From NCBI GenBank assembly GCA_002890675.1, contig PEFW01000008.1, positions 1 to 64,000 of the forward strand: 64,000 bases of DNA, given 5' to 3'. Every line of letters starts with the position of its first letter. Within the stretch, counting starts at the first letter, position 1. The position numbers and the translations under genes were made by a program. The stretch is from Candidatus Methylaffinis lahnbergensis (GTDB taxonomy: Bacteria > Pseudomonadota > Alphaproteobacteria > Rhizobiales > Beijerinckiaceae). Shown here in pieces: positions 9,279 to 20,261 of this stretch. Below the pieces are notes generated by a model that did no database searches, was not told the DNA's origin, and saw only the letters and a program-made list of their open reading frames with translations.

Positions 9279-9893
9279 ATGGACGGCAGCCTGCAACAAC
9301 TTGGCGAGGCCATAGCGGCGGCTCTGCCCGGCGCCATCAGCGGGATTTCGACCGCCCATGGTGAATTGACCTTGACGGTCGAGCCCGGCCGGTTGATTGA
9401 GACAGTGACCTATCTCCGCGACGATCCAAGCTGTCTCTTCGTGTCCTTCATCGATCTCACCGCCGTCGATTATCCGGTTCGCGAGAAGCGCTTCGATGTC
9501 GTCACCCATCTTCTCTCCCCTAAGCACAACCGCCGCATCCGTATCAAGGTCGCGACGGACGAGGCCACGCCAGTCGCCTCGCTCACCGGGCTTTATCCCG
9601 CCGCCAATTGGTACGAGCGCGAGGCCTATGATCTTTTTGGCGTGCTTTTTGCGGGCCATCCAGACTTGCGACGCCTATTGACCGATTACGGCTTCGATGG
9701 CCACCCCTTGCGCAAGGATTTCCCGATGACCGGCTATGTCGAGGTTCGCTACGACGACGAGCAGAAGCGGGTCGTCTATGAGCCGGTTAAGCTCACCCAG
9801 GAATTCCGCTCGTTCGATTTCCTGTCGCCGTGGGAGGGCGCGATCGACTATGTCTTGCCTGGCGACGAGAAGGCCAAGGGCAACCCGCAATGA
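9279..9893 (+). CDS. nuoC: NADH-quinone oxidoreductase subunit C
   Basis: Peripheral-arm 30-kDa subunit, 204 aa. It shows the signature block [33 protein letters not shown] written here as the family marker (about residues 112-148) and an acidic C-terminus with [13 protein letters not shown]. The start ATG 9279 lies 118 bp after nuoB; the longer upstream frame overlaps nuoB and lacks conservation. nuoC and nuoD are separate genes, as in other alphaproteobacteria. Confidence 0.93.
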   Translation: MDGSLQQLGEAIAAALPGAISGISTAHGELTLTVEPGRLIETVTYLRDDPSCLFVSFIDLTAVDYPVREKRFDVVTHLLSPKHNRRIRIKVATDEATPVASLTGLYPAANWYEREAYDLFGVLFAGHPDLRRLLTDYGFDGHPLRKDFPMTGYVEVRYDDEQKRVVYEPVKLTQEFRSFDFLSPWEGAIDYVLPGDEKAKGNPQ

Positions 9894-9917
9894 CGAACGC
9901 CTCAAGACTGATTTGAC

Positions 9918-11108
9918 ATGAGCGACAATCCAGTTCGTAATTTCACGATCAATTTCGGCCCGCAGCATCCAGCCGCGCATGGCGTCTTGCGGCTGGTCCT
10001 TGACCTCGACGGCGAAGTCGTCGAGCGCGTCGACCCGCATATCGGTCTCCTCCATCGCGGCACCGAAAAACTGATGGAGGCGCGCCCCTATTTGCAGAAC
10101 ATACCTTATTTCGACCGGCTCGATTATGTCGCGCCGATGAATCAGGAGCATGCCTTCTGCCTGGCCATCGAGAAATTGCTCGGTATGGAAGTTCCCCGGC
10201 GCGGCCAATTGCTACGCGTTTTGTTTTGCGAAATCGGCCGGATTCTTTCGCATCTCCTTTGCATCACGACGCAGGCCATGGACGTCGGCGCCTTGACGCC
10301 GCCATTGTGGGGCTTCGAGGAACGCGAGAAACTCATGGTCTTCTACGAGCGCGCGTCCGGCGCCCGCCTGCATGCCAATTATTTCCGGCCCGGCGGCGTG
10401 CATATGGATGTGCCCCAACAGTTGATAGACGATATCGCCGCCTGGTGCGATCCTTTCTTAAAAGTCTGCGACGATTTGCAGACTCTCTTCATCGAGAACC
10501 GCATCTTCAAACAACGCAATGTCGATATCGGCGTTGTCAGCCTGGAGGAGTGCTGGCGCCGGGGATTTTCCGGCGTCATGGTGCGCGGCTCTGGCGCGCC
10601 ATGGGATCTGCGCAAGGCGCAGCCCTATGAATGCTACGAAGAAATGGAATTCGATATTCCGGTCGGCCGCCACGGCGACAATTACGACCGGCAAGTCATT
10701 CGCATGGAAGAGATGCGCCAATCGGTCAAAATCATGAAGCAATGCGTCGAAAAGCTCTCCGCCCAGGATGGCAAGGGGCCGGTCGCCGCGAAGGATGGCA
10801 AGGTCGTGCGGCCCTCCCGCGCGGAAATGAAGCGCTCGATGGAGGCTTTGATCCATCACTTCAAGCTTTATACGGAAGGCTTTCATGTGCCGGCCGGCGA
10901 AGTCTATTGCGCGGTCGAGGCGCCGAAAGGAGAGTTCGGCGTTTATCTCGTCTCGGACGGCACCAATAAGCCATATCGCTGCAAGATCAGGGCGCCGGCC
11001 TTCGCACACCTTGCCGCGATGGATTTTCTCTGCCGCAAATCGATGCTTGCCGATGTGAGTGCGATTTTGGGTTCGCTCGATATCGTCTTCGGAGAGGTGG
11101 ACCGGTGA
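9918..11108 (+). CDS. nuoD: NADH-quinone oxidoreductase subunit D
   Basis: The 49-kDa peripheral subunit that forms the quinone pocket with NuoB. It is 396 aa, beginning with the [20 protein letters not shown] block, then [26 protein letters not shown] and the C-terminal [37 protein letters not shown] terminus characteristic of the family. Its stop overlaps the GTG of an unexpected small ORF instead of leading straight to nuoE. Confidence 0.95.
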   Translation: MSDNPVRNFTINFGPQHPAAHGVLRLVLDLDGEVVERVDPHIGLLHRGTEKLMEARPYLQNIPYFDRLDYVAPMNQEHAFCLAIEKLLGMEVPRRGQLLRVLFCEIGRILSHLLCITTQAMDVGALTPPLWGFEEREKLMVFYERASGARLHANYFRPGGVHMDVPQQLIDDIAAWCDPFLKVCDDLQTLFIENRIFKQRNVDIGVVSLEECWRRGFSGVMVRGSGAPWDLRKAQPYECYEEMEFDIPVGRHGDNYDRQVIRMEEMRQSVKIMKQCVEKLSAQDGKGPVAAKDGKVVRPSRAEMKRSMEALIHHFKLYTEGFHVPAGEVYCAVEAPKGEFGVYLVSDGTNKPYRCKIRAPAFAHLAAMDFLCRKSMLADVSAILGSLDIVFGEVDR

Positions 11109-11332
11109 GCAATGTTTTTGAGACCGTCGCTTCTGATTCTGTTCGCAATATTGCGATTCTGCTGTCTGCAGTAATCTCAGCTGCAACGTTCATTTTTACC
11201 CAGCTAATGAGTTATAAAAGCAAGAGGCGGGAGATGCTTGCGGCTGGGAAACTTGTACTTGATCAAGATGGTCATATTGGTTTTCGTTTAACTGACGCCC
11301 TCCGCTCTCAAGGAATAATAGGTGATGACTAA
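11105..11332 (+). CDS. small single-pass membrane protein inserted between nuoD and nuoE
   Basis: A 75-aa ORF beginning with GTG 11105, overlapping the nuoD stop as GTGA, so it could be translated by coupling. Residues about 14-34 ([20 protein letters not shown]) form a single hydrophobic helix, followed by a basic stretch (KSKRR) and a soluble tail. Base composition is clearly AT-richer than the flanking nuo genes, which suggests a later insertion. No family is recognised. It is not a known complex I subunit. Confidence 0.55.
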   Translation: MSNVFETVASDSVRNIAILLSAVISAATFIFTQLMSYKSKRREMLAAGKLVLDQDGHIGFRLTDALRSQGIIGDD

Positions 11333-11379
11333 TGGCTGTTTCCGCTCACAACTTCTCTTGATCAATTAGGTGTCTACCC

Positions 11380-12030
11380 ATGTCCGTTCGCCGTCTCGCC
11401 GAGAACCAGCCGGAAGCCTTTGCCTTCACTCGCGAAAACGAGGCAAAGTGCGAGGAAATCTTGCGGAAATACCCGGAAGGCCGCGAGGCTTCCGCCGTGA
11501 TCCCGCTGTTGTGGCTCGCGCAAAAGCAAAACGATTATTGGCTGCCGAAACCCGCGATCGAGAAGGTCGCGCAAAAGCTTGACATGCCATTTATCCGGGC
11601 GCTCGAAATCGCTACTTTCTACACGATGTTCAATCTCGCGCCGGTCGGAAGGTTTTATGTCCAGATGTGCGGCACGACGCCTTGCCTGCTCGCCGGCTCC
11701 AACGCGATCAAGGAAGTTCTGCTTAGGCGTATTGGCGAGCAAGGAAAAGTTACGTCGGATGGCATGTTCTCCTGGATAGAAGTCGAATGTCTGGGAGCTT
11801 GCTGCAATGCCCCGATGGTCCAGATCAACGAGGATTATTACGAGGATCTGACCCCGCAAAATTTCGAGAAATTGCTCGACGATCTCGCCGCGGGCCGCCC
11901 CGTAAAGACCGGTTCGCAAACTGGGCGCGTCACTTCGGAACCCGCAGGGGGGCTTACTTCATTAACCTCGCTCTATGGCGTCGATGGCCGAAATGGTCCC
12001 TTGAGCACGCCCGATCTCAACCAATCGTAA
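11380..12030 (+). CDS. nuoE: NADH-quinone oxidoreductase subunit E
   Basis: 24-kDa subunit carrying the N1a [2Fe-2S] cluster. The 216-aa protein has a thioredoxin-like fold with the four cysteines in [10 protein letters not shown] (about 98-107) and [14 protein letters not shown] (about 138-151). The C-terminal 50 residues form a poorly conserved tail. The start is ATG 11380 with a short gap after the preceding small ORF. Confidence 0.94.
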   Translation: MSVRRLAENQPEAFAFTRENEAKCEEILRKYPEGREASAVIPLLWLAQKQNDYWLPKPAIEKVAQKLDMPFIRALEIATFYTMFNLAPVGRFYVQMCGTTPCLLAGSNAIKEVLLRRIGEQGKVTSDGMFSWIEVECLGACCNAPMVQINEDYYEDLTPQNFEKLLDDLAAGRPVKTGSQTGRVTSEPAGGLTSLTSLYGVDGRNGPLSTPDLNQS

Positions 12031-12041
12031 GGTCAAGAGAG

Positions 12042-13352
12042 ATGCTTGAAGACAAGGATCGCATCTTCACCAATCTCTACGGCTTCGGCGACTGGCGTCT
12101 CAAGGGTGGGCGTGCGCGCGGCGCGTGGGACAACACCAAGAAATTGATCGACAAGGACAAGGACTGGATCATCAACGAGATGAAGGCCTCGGGCCTGCGC
12201 GGGCGCGGCGGCGCCGGTTTTCCGACCGGCCTCAAATGGTCCTTCATGCCGAAGCCGGATCCGGCGCGGCCCTCCTATCTCGTCGTCAACGCCGACGAAT
12301 CGGAGCCTGGCACCTGCAAGGACCGGGAAATCATGCGCAACGATCCGCAGCTTCTGATCGAGGGCTGTTTCCTCGCTTGCTTCGCGATGCGGGCGCATGT
12401 CTGCTACATTTACATTCGCGGCGAATATGTTTTGGAAGGCCGGCGCTTGGAGGCTGCGATCGCCGAGGCTTATGCGGCCAAGCTTATCGGCAAGAACAAT
12501 GTCCACGGCTGGCCTTTCGATATTTATGTTCATAGCGGCGCGGGCGCCTATATCGCCGGCGAGGAAACCGCGCTTTTGGAATCGCTCGAAGGCAAGAAAG
12601 GCATGCCTCGACTGAAGCCGCCTTTCCCCGCCAACATGGGCCTTTATGGCTGTCCGACGACCGTCAACAATGTGGAATCGATTGCCGCTGCGCCGGCGAT
12701 TCTCCGCCGCGGCGCGGCATGGTTCGCAAGCTTTGGCGCGAAGAATAATTCGGGCACCAAGCTTTTCTGCGTCTCCGGCCACGTTAATAAGCCGTGCAAC
12801 GTGGAAGAGGCCATGTCGATTCCTTTCCGCGAATTGATCGAGCGCCATTGCGGCGGGGTTCGCGGCGGATTCGACAATCTGCTAGCGGTAATCCCCGGCG
12901 GCTCGTCGGTGCCTTGCGTTCCAGCGCACGAAATCATCGACGCGGCGATGGATTTCGATACCTTGCAGAAGTTGAAATCCGGGCTCGGCACGGCCGCCGT
13001 CATCGTGATGGACAAGTCGACCGACATCGTGCGGGCGATCGCCCGGATTAGCTATTTCTATAAGCACGAGAGCTGCGGCCAATGCACGCCTTGCCGGGAA
13101 GGCACGGGCTGGCTCTGGCGTGTCGTGTCCCGTATGGCGGAAGGCCGCGCGCAACGGCGCGAGATCGACATGCTGCTCGAAGTCACGACGCAAATCGAGG
13201 GCCACACGATCTGCGCGTTTGGCGATGCGGCGGCTTGGCCGGTGCAGGGTCTCATCCGGCATTTCCGTCAAGAGATCGAGCAACGCATCGACCAATATGC
13301 CGCCAATCCGCATCCGGAGCCGGTGCGCGACTTTGGCGTCGCGGCGGAGTAG
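12042..13352 (+). CDS. nuoF: NADH-quinone oxidoreductase subunit F
   Basis: NADH-binding 51-kDa subunit with FMN and the N3 [4Fe-4S] cluster. The 436-aa protein shows the glycine-rich NADH/FMN motif [15 protein letters not shown], the second loop [19 protein letters not shown] and the cluster motif [15 protein letters not shown] with a later [13 protein letters not shown] 12042 follows GAGAG 3 nt upstream and gives the family start [14 protein letters not shown]. The longer frame upstream overlaps nuoE. Confidence 0.95.
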   Translation: MLEDKDRIFTNLYGFGDWRLKGGRARGAWDNTKKLIDKDKDWIINEMKASGLRGRGGAGFPTGLKWSFMPKPDPARPSYLVVNADESEPGTCKDREIMRNDPQLLIEGCFLACFAMRAHVCYIYIRGEYVLEGRRLEAAIAEAYAAKLIGKNNVHGWPFDIYVHSGAGAYIAGEETALLESLEGKKGMPRLKPPFPANMGLYGCPTTVNNVESIAAAPAILRRGAAWFASFGAKNNSGTKLFCVSGHVNKPCNVEEAMSIPFRELIERHCGGVRGGFDNLLAVIPGGSSVPCVPAHEIIDAAMDFDTLQKLKSGLGTAAVIVMDKSTDIVRAIARISYFYKHESCGQCTPCREGTGWLWRVVSRMAEGRAQRREIDMLLEVTTQIEGHTICAFGDAAAWPVQGLIRHFRQEIEQRIDQYAANPHPEPVRDFGVAAE

Positions 13353-13360
13353 GGAATCGG

Positions 13361-13598
13361 ATGGTGGACGCGCCCGATAACGTCATCTTCGAATATTTGC
13401 GATTTGCGGCGTCTCGACACGAAGCTCGATCACGTCATAGAGGATATTGGCGACATGAAAATCCGGATGACTGCGGTCGAAGAACGAATCGCTCAAGTTG
13501 AACTGTCGATTGCGGGGGTCAACCGCCGCATCGATCGGGTCGAAGCGCGATTGGAACGGATCGAGCGGCGTCTCGATCTCGTCGAACTGCCGCATTGA
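13361..13598 (+). pseudogene. small coiled-coil protein gene with an apparent frameshift, between nuoF and nuoG
   Basis: ATG 13361 opens MVDAPDNVIFEYLR, after which this frame loses protein character. From about 13404 another frame continues with LRRLDTKLDHVIEDIGDMK and a long heptad-rich stretch to 13598. The two halves read like one small coiled-coil protein, so a one-base indel near 13395-13405 is likely. Alternatively TTG 13404 starts a shorter 64-aa protein. The frame 13404..13598 is intact and could still be made. Small coiled-coil proteins of this type occur in rhizobial genomes without an assigned function. Confidence 0.5.
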
Positions 13599-13607
13599 GG
13601 TGACGAC

Positions 13608-15671
13608 ATGAACAGACTCATCGTTGACGGCATCGAAATCGACGTTCCGCCCGAATATACGCTTTTGCAGGCCTGCGAGCAGGCAGGTGCTGAAATTCCG
13701 CGGTTTTGCTTTCACGAGCGGCTGTCGATCGCCGGCAATTGCCGGATGTGCCTTGTCGAGGTGGAGGGCGGGCCGCCCAAGCCTTCGGCGTCCTGTGCCG
13801 TGGCGGTCAAGGATCTGCGCCCCGGCCCGAATGGCGAGCCGCCGGTCGTGCTCACCAAATCTTTGATGGTGAAAAAGGCCCGCGAAGGAGTCATGGAATT
13901 TCTGCTCATCAACCACCCGCTCGATTGCCCGATTTGCGATCAGGGTGGCGAGTGCGATCTGCAGGACCAAGCCATGGCCTTTGGCTTTCATTCTTCGCGC
14001 TACATCGAAAATAAGCGTGCCGTGGAGGACAAATACATCGGGCCGTTGGTGCGCACCTCGATGAACCGCTGCATCCATTGCACCCGCTGCGTGAGATTTA
14101 CGGCGGAAGTCGCGGGCACCGGCGATATGGGCGCTACCGGGCGCGGCGAGGACATGGAGATCACGACCTATCTTGAGACCGCGATGCGGTCGGAACTGCA
14201 AGGCAATATCGCCGATCTCTGCCCGGTCGGCGCGCTGTTGCCAAAGCCCTACACCTTCAAGGCGCGGTCGTGGGAACTTGTCAAGACGGAGTCGATCGAC
14301 GTCATGGACGCGCTTGGCTCGGCGATCCGCATCGACACGCGCGGACGCGAGGTGATGCGCATCCTGCCCCGCATCAACGATTCCGTGAACGAGGAATGGA
14401 TTTCCGACAAGACACGTGAGATTGTCGATGGTCTGAAGACCAAACGCCTCGATCGCCCCTTTGTGCGCGAGAACGGCAAATTGCGCGAAACGTCCTGGCA
14501 AGCGGCCTTTCAAGCGATCGCGGCCAAGACCGGACAGGCGCCGCCGGAGCGGATCGGCGCGATCGCTGGCGATCTTTGCGCTGTCGAGGAGACGTTCGCG
14601 CTGAAGCTCCTGATGCAAAGCCTCGGTGCCGTCTCGCTCGATTGCCGGCAGGATGGCGCGAAACTGGATCCTAGTCTCGGCCGGGCAAGCTATATTTTCA
14701 ACCCCGCCATCGCCGGCATCGACGAGGCGGATGGCCTGATGATCGTCGGCTCAAATCCCCGCAAGGAAGCACCGGTCTTGAATGCGCGCATCCGCAAGCG
14801 CTGGCTGAGGGGCGGCTTTCCCATCGGTGTCATCGGCGAAAAGGCCGATCTCACCTACGAATACAATTATCTTGGGGCTGGGCCGGAGACGCTCGCCGCT
14901 GTCGCGGAACGCCCTCCGGCGATAATGCAAAAGCCGATTTTTCTGATCGGCCAAGGCGCCCTCGCGCGCGAGGATGGGCGCGCTATCCTTGCACTCGCGG
15001 CCACGGCCGCGCACGCGCTCGGGGTCGTCAAAGAGAAGTGGAACGGTTTTTCGATCCTGCACACGGCCGCCGCACGCGTGGGCGGCCTAGACCTCGGCTT
15101 CGTGCCAGGACAGAGCGGGCTTGATGCGGGATCATTGGCGAAAAGCGGCGCGCTCGATGTTCTGTTTCTTCTGGGCGCCGATGAGATCGCGGTGGAACCG
15201 GGCGCTTTCGTGGTCTATCAAGGCACGCATGGCGATCGGGGCGCGGCGCGCGCCGACGTCATCCTGCCGGGCGCGGCATACACCGAAAAATCCGGCACCT
15301 ATGTCAACACGGAGGGCCGCGTGCAGCTCGCCGATCGCGCCAATTTCCCGCCCGGCGACGCGCGCGAGGATTGGGCGATTCTCCGCGCACTTTCCGATGT
15401 GCTCGGGCACAAATTGCCCTTCGATTCGCTGAAAGCCTTGCGTGCATGCCTTTATGCGGTCCATCCGCATTTGGCGAAGTTCGACGAAATCACCGCGAAC
15501 GATCGCTTCGATATCGCGCAACTTGCCGCGAGCGGCGCCGCGCATACGCGCGCGCCCTTCGTTTCGACAATTGCCGATTTCTATTTGACCAACCCGATCG
15601 CGCGCGCCTCCGAGGTGATGGCGGAATGCTCCGCGCTCGCCGAGGGTTTCGCGCGCGAGGCGGCGGAGTAA
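13608..15671 (+). CDS. nuoG: NADH-quinone oxidoreductase subunit G
   Basis: 75-kDa subunit holding three Fe-S clusters of the electron wire. The 687-aa protein has an N-terminal [2Fe-2S] ferredoxin domain ([15 protein letters not shown]), the [11 protein letters not shown] block with its preceding His ligand, a [4Fe-4S] motif [10 protein letters not shown] with a distal CPVGAL, then a molybdopterin-oxidoreductase-like domain without cofactor (about 220-600). Length is normal for Hyphomicrobiales. It starts 9 nt after the coiled-coil ORF. Confidence 0.94.
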   Translation: MNRLIVDGIEIDVPPEYTLLQACEQAGAEIPRFCFHERLSIAGNCRMCLVEVEGGPPKPSASCAVAVKDLRPGPNGEPPVVLTKSLMVKKAREGVMEFLLINHPLDCPICDQGGECDLQDQAMAFGFHSSRYIENKRAVEDKYIGPLVRTSMNRCIHCTRCVRFTAEVAGTGDMGATGRGEDMEITTYLETAMRSELQGNIADLCPVGALLPKPYTFKARSWELVKTESIDVMDALGSAIRIDTRGREVMRILPRINDSVNEEWISDKTREIVDGLKTKRLDRPFVRENGKLRETSWQAAFQAIAAKTGQAPPERIGAIAGDLCAVEETFALKLLMQSLGAVSLDCRQDGAKLDPSLGRASYIFNPAIAGIDEADGLMIVGSNPRKEAPVLNARIRKRWLRGGFPIGVIGEKADLTYEYNYLGAGPETLAAVAERPPAIMQKPIFLIGQGALAREDGRAILALAATAAHALGVVKEKWNGFSILHTAAARVGGLDLGFVPGQSGLDAGSLAKSGALDVLFLLGADEIAVEPGAFVVYQGTHGDRGAARADVILPGAAYTEKSGTYVNTEGRVQLADRANFPPGDAREDWAILRALSDVLGHKLPFDSLKALRACLYAVHPHLAKFDEITANDRFDIAQLAASGAAHTRAPFVSTIADFYLTNPIARASEVMAECSALAEGFAREAAE

Positions 15672-15676
15672 AGCCG

Positions 15677-16705
15677 ATGACCGATTTCGCCTGGACTGGG
15701 CCTTTGGCTCTCACGCTCGCAAAAAGCGTCGCGCTGCTCGTCGTGCTTTTGATCTTTATCGCTTATGTCCTCTACGCGGATCGCAAGATTTGGGCGGCGG
15801 CGCAATTGCGTCGCGGCCCCAATGTGGTCGGTCCTTGGGGGCTTTGGCAAAGCTTTGCCGACATGCTGAAGTTCGTCTTCAAGGAACCGGTCATTCCCGA
15901 CGGTGCCAACAAAGGCGTTTTTTTATTGGCGCCCTTCGTCATGGGGATGCTCACGCTATCGGCCTGGGCGGTCATTCCGTTGAGCGAGGGCTGGGCGATC
16001 GCCAATCTCAACGTCGGCATTCTCTATATTTTCGCGATCTCCTCGCTCACCGTCTATGGAATCATCATGGGAGGCTGGGCATCGAACTCGAAATATCCGT
16101 TTCTTTCGGCGCTGCGTTCGGCGGCGCAAATGATTTCATATGAGGTGTCGATCGGGTTTGTCCTCATCACCGTGCTGCTCTGCGCCGGCTCGCTCAATCT
16201 CGGCGATATCGTCGCGGCACAGGACACGCGGTTTGGGCTTTTTGGCTGGTACTGGCTGCCGCTGTTCCCGATGTTTGTGATATTTTTCATTTCGGCGCTC
16301 GCCGAGACGAACCGCCCGCCCTTCGATCTCGTCGAGGCCGAGTCCGAGCTTGTTGCCGGTTTCATGGTTGAATATTCCTCGACCCCGTACATGCTCTTCA
16401 TGCTCGCCGAATATGTGGCGGTCGTCACGATGTGCGCGTTGACGACGATTCTGTTTCTCGGCGGCTGGCTGCCGCCGGTCACGTTGTCTCCGTTCACCGA
16501 TGTTCCCGGCCCGATCTGGTTTATTTTGAAGGTTTGCGTGGTTTTTTTCATGATATCCATGGTGAAAGCTATCGTGCCCAGATACCGCTACGATCAACTG
16601 ATGCGGCTTGGCTGGAAAGTGTTTCTGCCGATGTCGCTCGGCATGGTCGTCCTCGTTGCCGGTGTGCTCCAATTCACCGGCTGGGGCGCGGGCATGGGGC
16701 ATTGA
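15677..16705 (+). CDS. nuoH: NADH-quinone oxidoreductase subunit H
   Basis: Membrane subunit that caps the quinone channel. The 342-aa protein has eight or so membrane helices and the hallmark loop [19 protein letters not shown] followed by [11 protein letters not shown] 15677 lies 5 nt after the nuoG stop and gives the usual start; the frame is open upstream inside nuoG but not coding there. Confidence 0.95.
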   Translation: MTDFAWTGPLALTLAKSVALLVVLLIFIAYVLYADRKIWAAAQLRRGPNVVGPWGLWQSFADMLKFVFKEPVIPDGANKGVFLLAPFVMGMLTLSAWAVIPLSEGWAIANLNVGILYIFAISSLTVYGIIMGGWASNSKYPFLSALRSAAQMISYEVSIGFVLITVLLCAGSLNLGDIVAAQDTRFGLFGWYWLPLFPMFVIFFISALAETNRPPFDLVEAESELVAGFMVEYSSTPYMLFMLAEYVAVVTMCALTTILFLGGWLPPVTLSPFTDVPGPIWFILKVCVVFFMISMVKAIVPRYRYDQLMRLGWKVFLPMSLGMVVLVAGVLQFTGWGAGMGH

Positions 16706-16730
16706 CATGGGCCTATTAGGACGACCTAAA

Positions 16731-17219
16731 ATGAAACTCGACCAGGCCGCCAAAGCGGTTTTCTTGACCGAATTCGTAGGCGCTTTCGTGCTCGCGATGC
16801 GTTATTTCTTCAAACCGAAGGCAACGCTCAATTATCCGCACGAGAAGAATCCGCAATCGCCCCGCTATCGCGGCGAACATGCCCTGCGGCGCTATCCGAA
16901 CGGCGAGGAGCGCTGTATCGCCTGCAAGCTCTGCGAGGCGATCTGCCCGGCCCAGGCGATCACGATTGAAGCAGGGCCGCGCCGTAACGACGGCACCCGC
17001 CGCACCACGCGCTACGACATCGACATGGTGAAATGCATCTACTGCGGCTTTTGTCAGGAGGCGTGCCCGGTCGACGCCATCGTCGAGGGGCCAAACGCGG
17101 AATTCGCCGTCGAGACTCGCGAGGAACTCTATTACGACAAGGACCGGCTGTTGGCGAACGGCGACCGGTGGGAGCGTGAGATCGCGCGCAATCTCGCGCT
17201 CGATGCGCCTTACCGGTAA
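16731..17219 (+). CDS. nuoI: NADH-quinone oxidoreductase subunit I
   Basis: Ferredoxin-like subunit with clusters N6a and N6b. The 162-aa protein carries two CxxCxxCxxxCP motifs, [12 protein letters not shown] (about 60) and [12 protein letters not shown] (about 100). I chose ATG 16731 ([14 protein letters not shown] 9 nt upstream), which matches the family start. ATG 16707 in the same frame would add eight residues and lies directly after the nuoH stop. Confidence 0.95.
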   Translation: MKLDQAAKAVFLTEFVGAFVLAMRYFFKPKATLNYPHEKNPQSPRYRGEHALRRYPNGEERCIACKLCEAICPAQAITIEAGPRRNDGTRRTTRYDIDMVKCIYCGFCQEACPVDAIVEGPNAEFAVETREELYYDKDRLLANGDRWEREIARNLALDAPYR

Positions 17220-17292
17220 GCGCTCGATCGAAGCGGCAAAGAGGGGCAATTTTGCCTCAATTGCCTGGGAATAGGACAAACGGGGTAAATCC

Positions 17293-17901
17293 ATGAATAT
17301 CGCGGCGTGGTTTTTTTATCTGTTCTCGGCGATGATGATTGGTGCCGCCTTCATGGTGATTTCCGCGCGCAATCCGGTGCACGCGGTGCTGTTTCTGATC
17401 CTCGCCTTTTTCAACGCGGCGGGACTGTTTCTGCTGCTTGGGGCGGAATTTCTGGCGATGATCCTGGTCGTCGTCTATGTCGGTGCGGTCGCGGTCTTGT
17501 TCCTCTTTGTCGTCATGATGCTCGACGTCGATTTCACCGAATTGAAACAAGGTTTTTTGCAATATTTGCCGGCCGGGGGACTCATTGGTCTCGTGGTTCT
17601 GATCGAAGTCGCTTTCGTCGTTGGCGCCTGGACGATCGGGCCCGTATCGATCGCCAATGTCACGACGCCGATGCCCCCTGGCATGACGAATACCATGGCG
17701 CTCGGGCGGGTGCTCTACACCCAATATGTCTATCTGTTCCAGGCAGCGGGGCTCATCCTGTTGACCGCCATGATCGGCGCCATCGTGTTGACTTTGCGCC
17801 ACAAGGCCGGCGTGAAACGCCAGAACGTGGCAATCCAGAACGCGCGGACACCGGCCGAGGCGGTCGAGGTCCGCAAGGTTGCCTCGAGGCAAGGAATTTG
17901 A
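17293..17901 (+). CDS. nuoJ: NADH-quinone oxidoreductase subunit J
   Basis: Membrane subunit with five helices, 202 aa. The third helix region [24 protein letters not shown] holds the [13 protein letters not shown] core typical of NuoJ, where a pi-bulge helps couple quinone chemistry to proton pumping. It begins 73 bp after nuoI with GGGG 8 nt before the ATG. Confidence 0.94.
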   Translation: MNIAAWFFYLFSAMMIGAAFMVISARNPVHAVLFLILAFFNAAGLFLLLGAEFLAMILVVVYVGAVAVLFLFVVMMLDVDFTELKQGFLQYLPAGGLIGLVVLIEVAFVVGAWTIGPVSIANVTTPMPPGMTNTMALGRVLYTQYVYLFQAAGLILLTAMIGAIVLTLRHKAGVKRQNVAIQNARTPAEAVEVRKVASRQGI

Positions 17902-17950
17902 AGCCGGGCATTGCAAGCTTGCCCGCAGGCGGCACCGGAGAGAAACCATC

Positions 17951-18259
17951 ATGACGGTCTCGCTCGCCCAGTTCTTGATTGTCGCGGCTATTCTGTTCAC
18001 GCTCGGCGTTGCCGGGGTAATCTTGAACCGCAAGAACATCATCGTGGTCTTGATGTCGGTCGAGCTGATCTTGCTTTCGGTCAACCTCAATCTCGTTGCC
18101 TTTTCGGCTTTTCTCAGCGATCTCACCGGCCAGATTTTTGCGCTGTTCATCCTGACCGTCGCGGCGGCAGAGGCGGCGATCGGACTTGCCATCCTCGTTG
18201 CCTATTACCGCAACCGCGGGTCGATCGCGGTCGACGACATCAACATGATGAAGGGCTGA
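17951..18259 (+). CDS. nuoK: NADH-quinone oxidoreductase subunit K
   Basis: Three-helix membrane subunit, 102 aa, with the conserved [16 protein letters not shown] segment and the second acidic position in [15 protein letters not shown]; both glutamates lie on the proton path. ATG 17951 follows a GGAG site 8 nt upstream. The longer frame overlaps nuoJ and was discarded. Confidence 0.94.
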   Translation: MTVSLAQFLIVAAILFTLGVAGVILNRKNIIVVLMSVELILLSVNLNLVAFSAFLSDLTGQIFALFILTVAAAEAAIGLAILVAYYRNRGSIAVDDINMMKG

Positions 18260-18266
18260 GCGGGAC

Positions 18267-20261
18267 ATGTATGCAGCGATAGTCTTCCTCCCGCTTTTGG
18301 GTTTTTTAATCGCTGGGCCTTTTGGCTGGCGGATCGGTGCCCGCCCTTCCGAAATCGTCACCACAAGCCTCTTGTTTGTCTCGGCGCTATTGTCCTGGAT
18401 CGTTTTCATCCAAGTCGCCCTCGGCACGGCGCCGGCAACTGTTTCGCTAATCGGCAATTGGTTCACTTCGGGCGCGTTGCAGGTCGATTGGTCGCTCAGG
18501 ATCGACACATTGACGGCGGTGATGCTTGTCGTCGTCGGCACGGTGTCGTCGCTCACGCATCTCTATTCGATCGGCTATATGCGTGACGACCCCTCGCGGC
18601 CGCGCTTTTTCGCCTATCTCTCGCTATTCACCTTCACCATGCTCATGCTGGTGACGGCGGACAATCTGGTTCAGATGTTTTTCGGCTGGGAGGGGGTCGG
18701 CCTCATGTCCTATCTTTTGGTCGGCTTCTGGTACGAAAAACCTTCCGCCAATGCCGCCGCGATCAAGGCTTTCGTGGTCAATCGCGTTGGCGATTTCGGG
18801 TTCGCGCTCGGCATTTTTCTCGTTTTTACCCTGACCAATTCGGTTGGCTTCGATCAGATCTTCGCGGCGGCGCCAGGCCTCGCCAATAAGACGGTCCATG
18901 TCTTCGGTCTCGACATGGACGCGATGACAATCACCTGCCTGCTCCTTTTCATGGGCGCGATGGGCAAATCGGCCCAATTCCTGCTGCATACCTGGCTGCC
19001 CGATGCGATGGAGGGGCCGACTCCGGTGTCGGCCCTCATTCACGCGGCAACCATGGTGACCGCGGGTGTCTTCATGGTCGCGCGGCTCTCGCCGCTTTTC
19101 GAACAAGCGCCGGCGGCGCTCTCTTTCGTTACGATCATCGGGGCGACGACGGCGTTTTTCGCGGCAACGATTGCCCTCGTCCAACCCGACATCAAGAAGG
19201 TCATCGCCTATTCGACCTGCTCCCAGCTCGGCTACATGTTCGCCGGTCTTGGCGTTGGCGGCTATTCGCTCGGCATCTTCCATCTGTTCACGCACGGTTT
19301 TTTCAAAGCGCTGTTATTCCTGAGCGCTGGGTCGGTGATCACGGCGATGCATCACGACCAGGACATGCGCAACATGGGGGGGCTCTGGAAGAAGATTCCC
19401 TTCACTTTCGCCGCGATGACGATCGGCACCTTGGCGATCACGGCCTTTCCTTTCACCTCCGGTTATTATTCCAAGGATGCGATCATCGAGGCCAACTTTG
19501 CATCAGATCGAACCGGTGCCTTCTACGGTTATCTGCTGACAACAGCCGCCGCCGGTCTCACCTCCTTCTATTCGTGGCGGCTGGTCTTTCTGACGTTTTT
19601 TGGCGCGCCGCGCTGGGCCACCGCCGGACACGGATCGGGGCACGATCCCGCCGCGCATGACCACGACGCAAATGGTCACCCGAGGCATGCGTTCGATCCG
19701 CATGAATCCCCCCTTTCCATGCTCATTCCCTTGGGCGTCCTGTCCGTGGGCGCCTTGTTCGCGGGTGTCGTCTTCTCGCATGATTTCATCGGCGAGGACG
19801 CCGGCGAATTTTGGAAAGGGGCGCTGTTTCTTGGACCCTACAAACAGCTTCTCGAAGCCCGGGAAGACATTCCAACTTTCGCCAAGGAGCTTCCCACATT
19901 GTTGATGGTCTTCGGGTTTTTGGTCGCGGTGTTATTCTACGTTCTGGTCCCGTCGATTCCCGCTTGGCTGGCGCGGATCTTCCGGCCTGTCTATGAGTTT
20001 CTTCTCAACAAATGGTATTTTGACGAACTCTACGACTTTATTTTCGTGCGCCCGGCGTTTCGGCTTGGCCGACTCTTCTGGAAAGGCGGCGATGGCGCGA
20101 TTATCGACGGCCTCGGCCCTGATGGCGTGGCCGCGCGCGTCGTCGATGTGACGGCACGCGCCGTCAGGCTGGAAAGCGGGTACATCTACCATTACGCCTT
20201 CGCCATGCTCTTCGGTCTCGCTCTCGCTATGACCTGGTATATCGCTGAGGGGGTGCGCTGA
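18267..20261 (+). CDS. nuoL: NADH-quinone oxidoreductase subunit L
   Basis: Largest antiporter-like proton-pumping subunit, 664 aa and about 16 membrane helices. Key-residue segments include [39 protein letters not shown] and [17 protein letters not shown] His-rich loop ([18 protein letters not shown], about 452-470) lies in a variable region. The C-terminal lateral helix follows from about 540. Its stop overlaps the nuoM start by one base. Confidence 0.95.
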   Translation: MYAAIVFLPLLGFLIAGPFGWRIGARPSEIVTTSLLFVSALLSWIVFIQVALGTAPATVSLIGNWFTSGALQVDWSLRIDTLTAVMLVVVGTVSSLTHLYSIGYMRDDPSRPRFFAYLSLFTFTMLMLVTADNLVQMFFGWEGVGLMSYLLVGFWYEKPSANAAAIKAFVVNRVGDFGFALGIFLVFTLTNSVGFDQIFAAAPGLANKTVHVFGLDMDAMTITCLLLFMGAMGKSAQFLLHTWLPDAMEGPTPVSALIHAATMVTAGVFMVARLSPLFEQAPAALSFVTIIGATTAFFAATIALVQPDIKKVIAYSTCSQLGYMFAGLGVGGYSLGIFHLFTHGFFKALLFLSAGSVITAMHHDQDMRNMGGLWKKIPFTFAAMTIGTLAITAFPFTSGYYSKDAIIEANFASDRTGAFYGYLLTTAAAGLTSFYSWRLVFLTFFGAPRWATAGHGSGHDPAAHDHDANGHPRHAFDPHESPLSMLIPLGVLSVGALFAGVVFSHDFIGEDAGEFWKGALFLGPYKQLLEAREDIPTFAKELPTLLMVFGFLVAVLFYVLVPSIPAWLARIFRPVYEFLLNKWYFDELYDFIFVRPAFRLGRLFWKGGDGAIIDGLGPDGVAARVVDVTARAVRLESGYIYHYAFAMLFGLALAMTWYIAEGVR

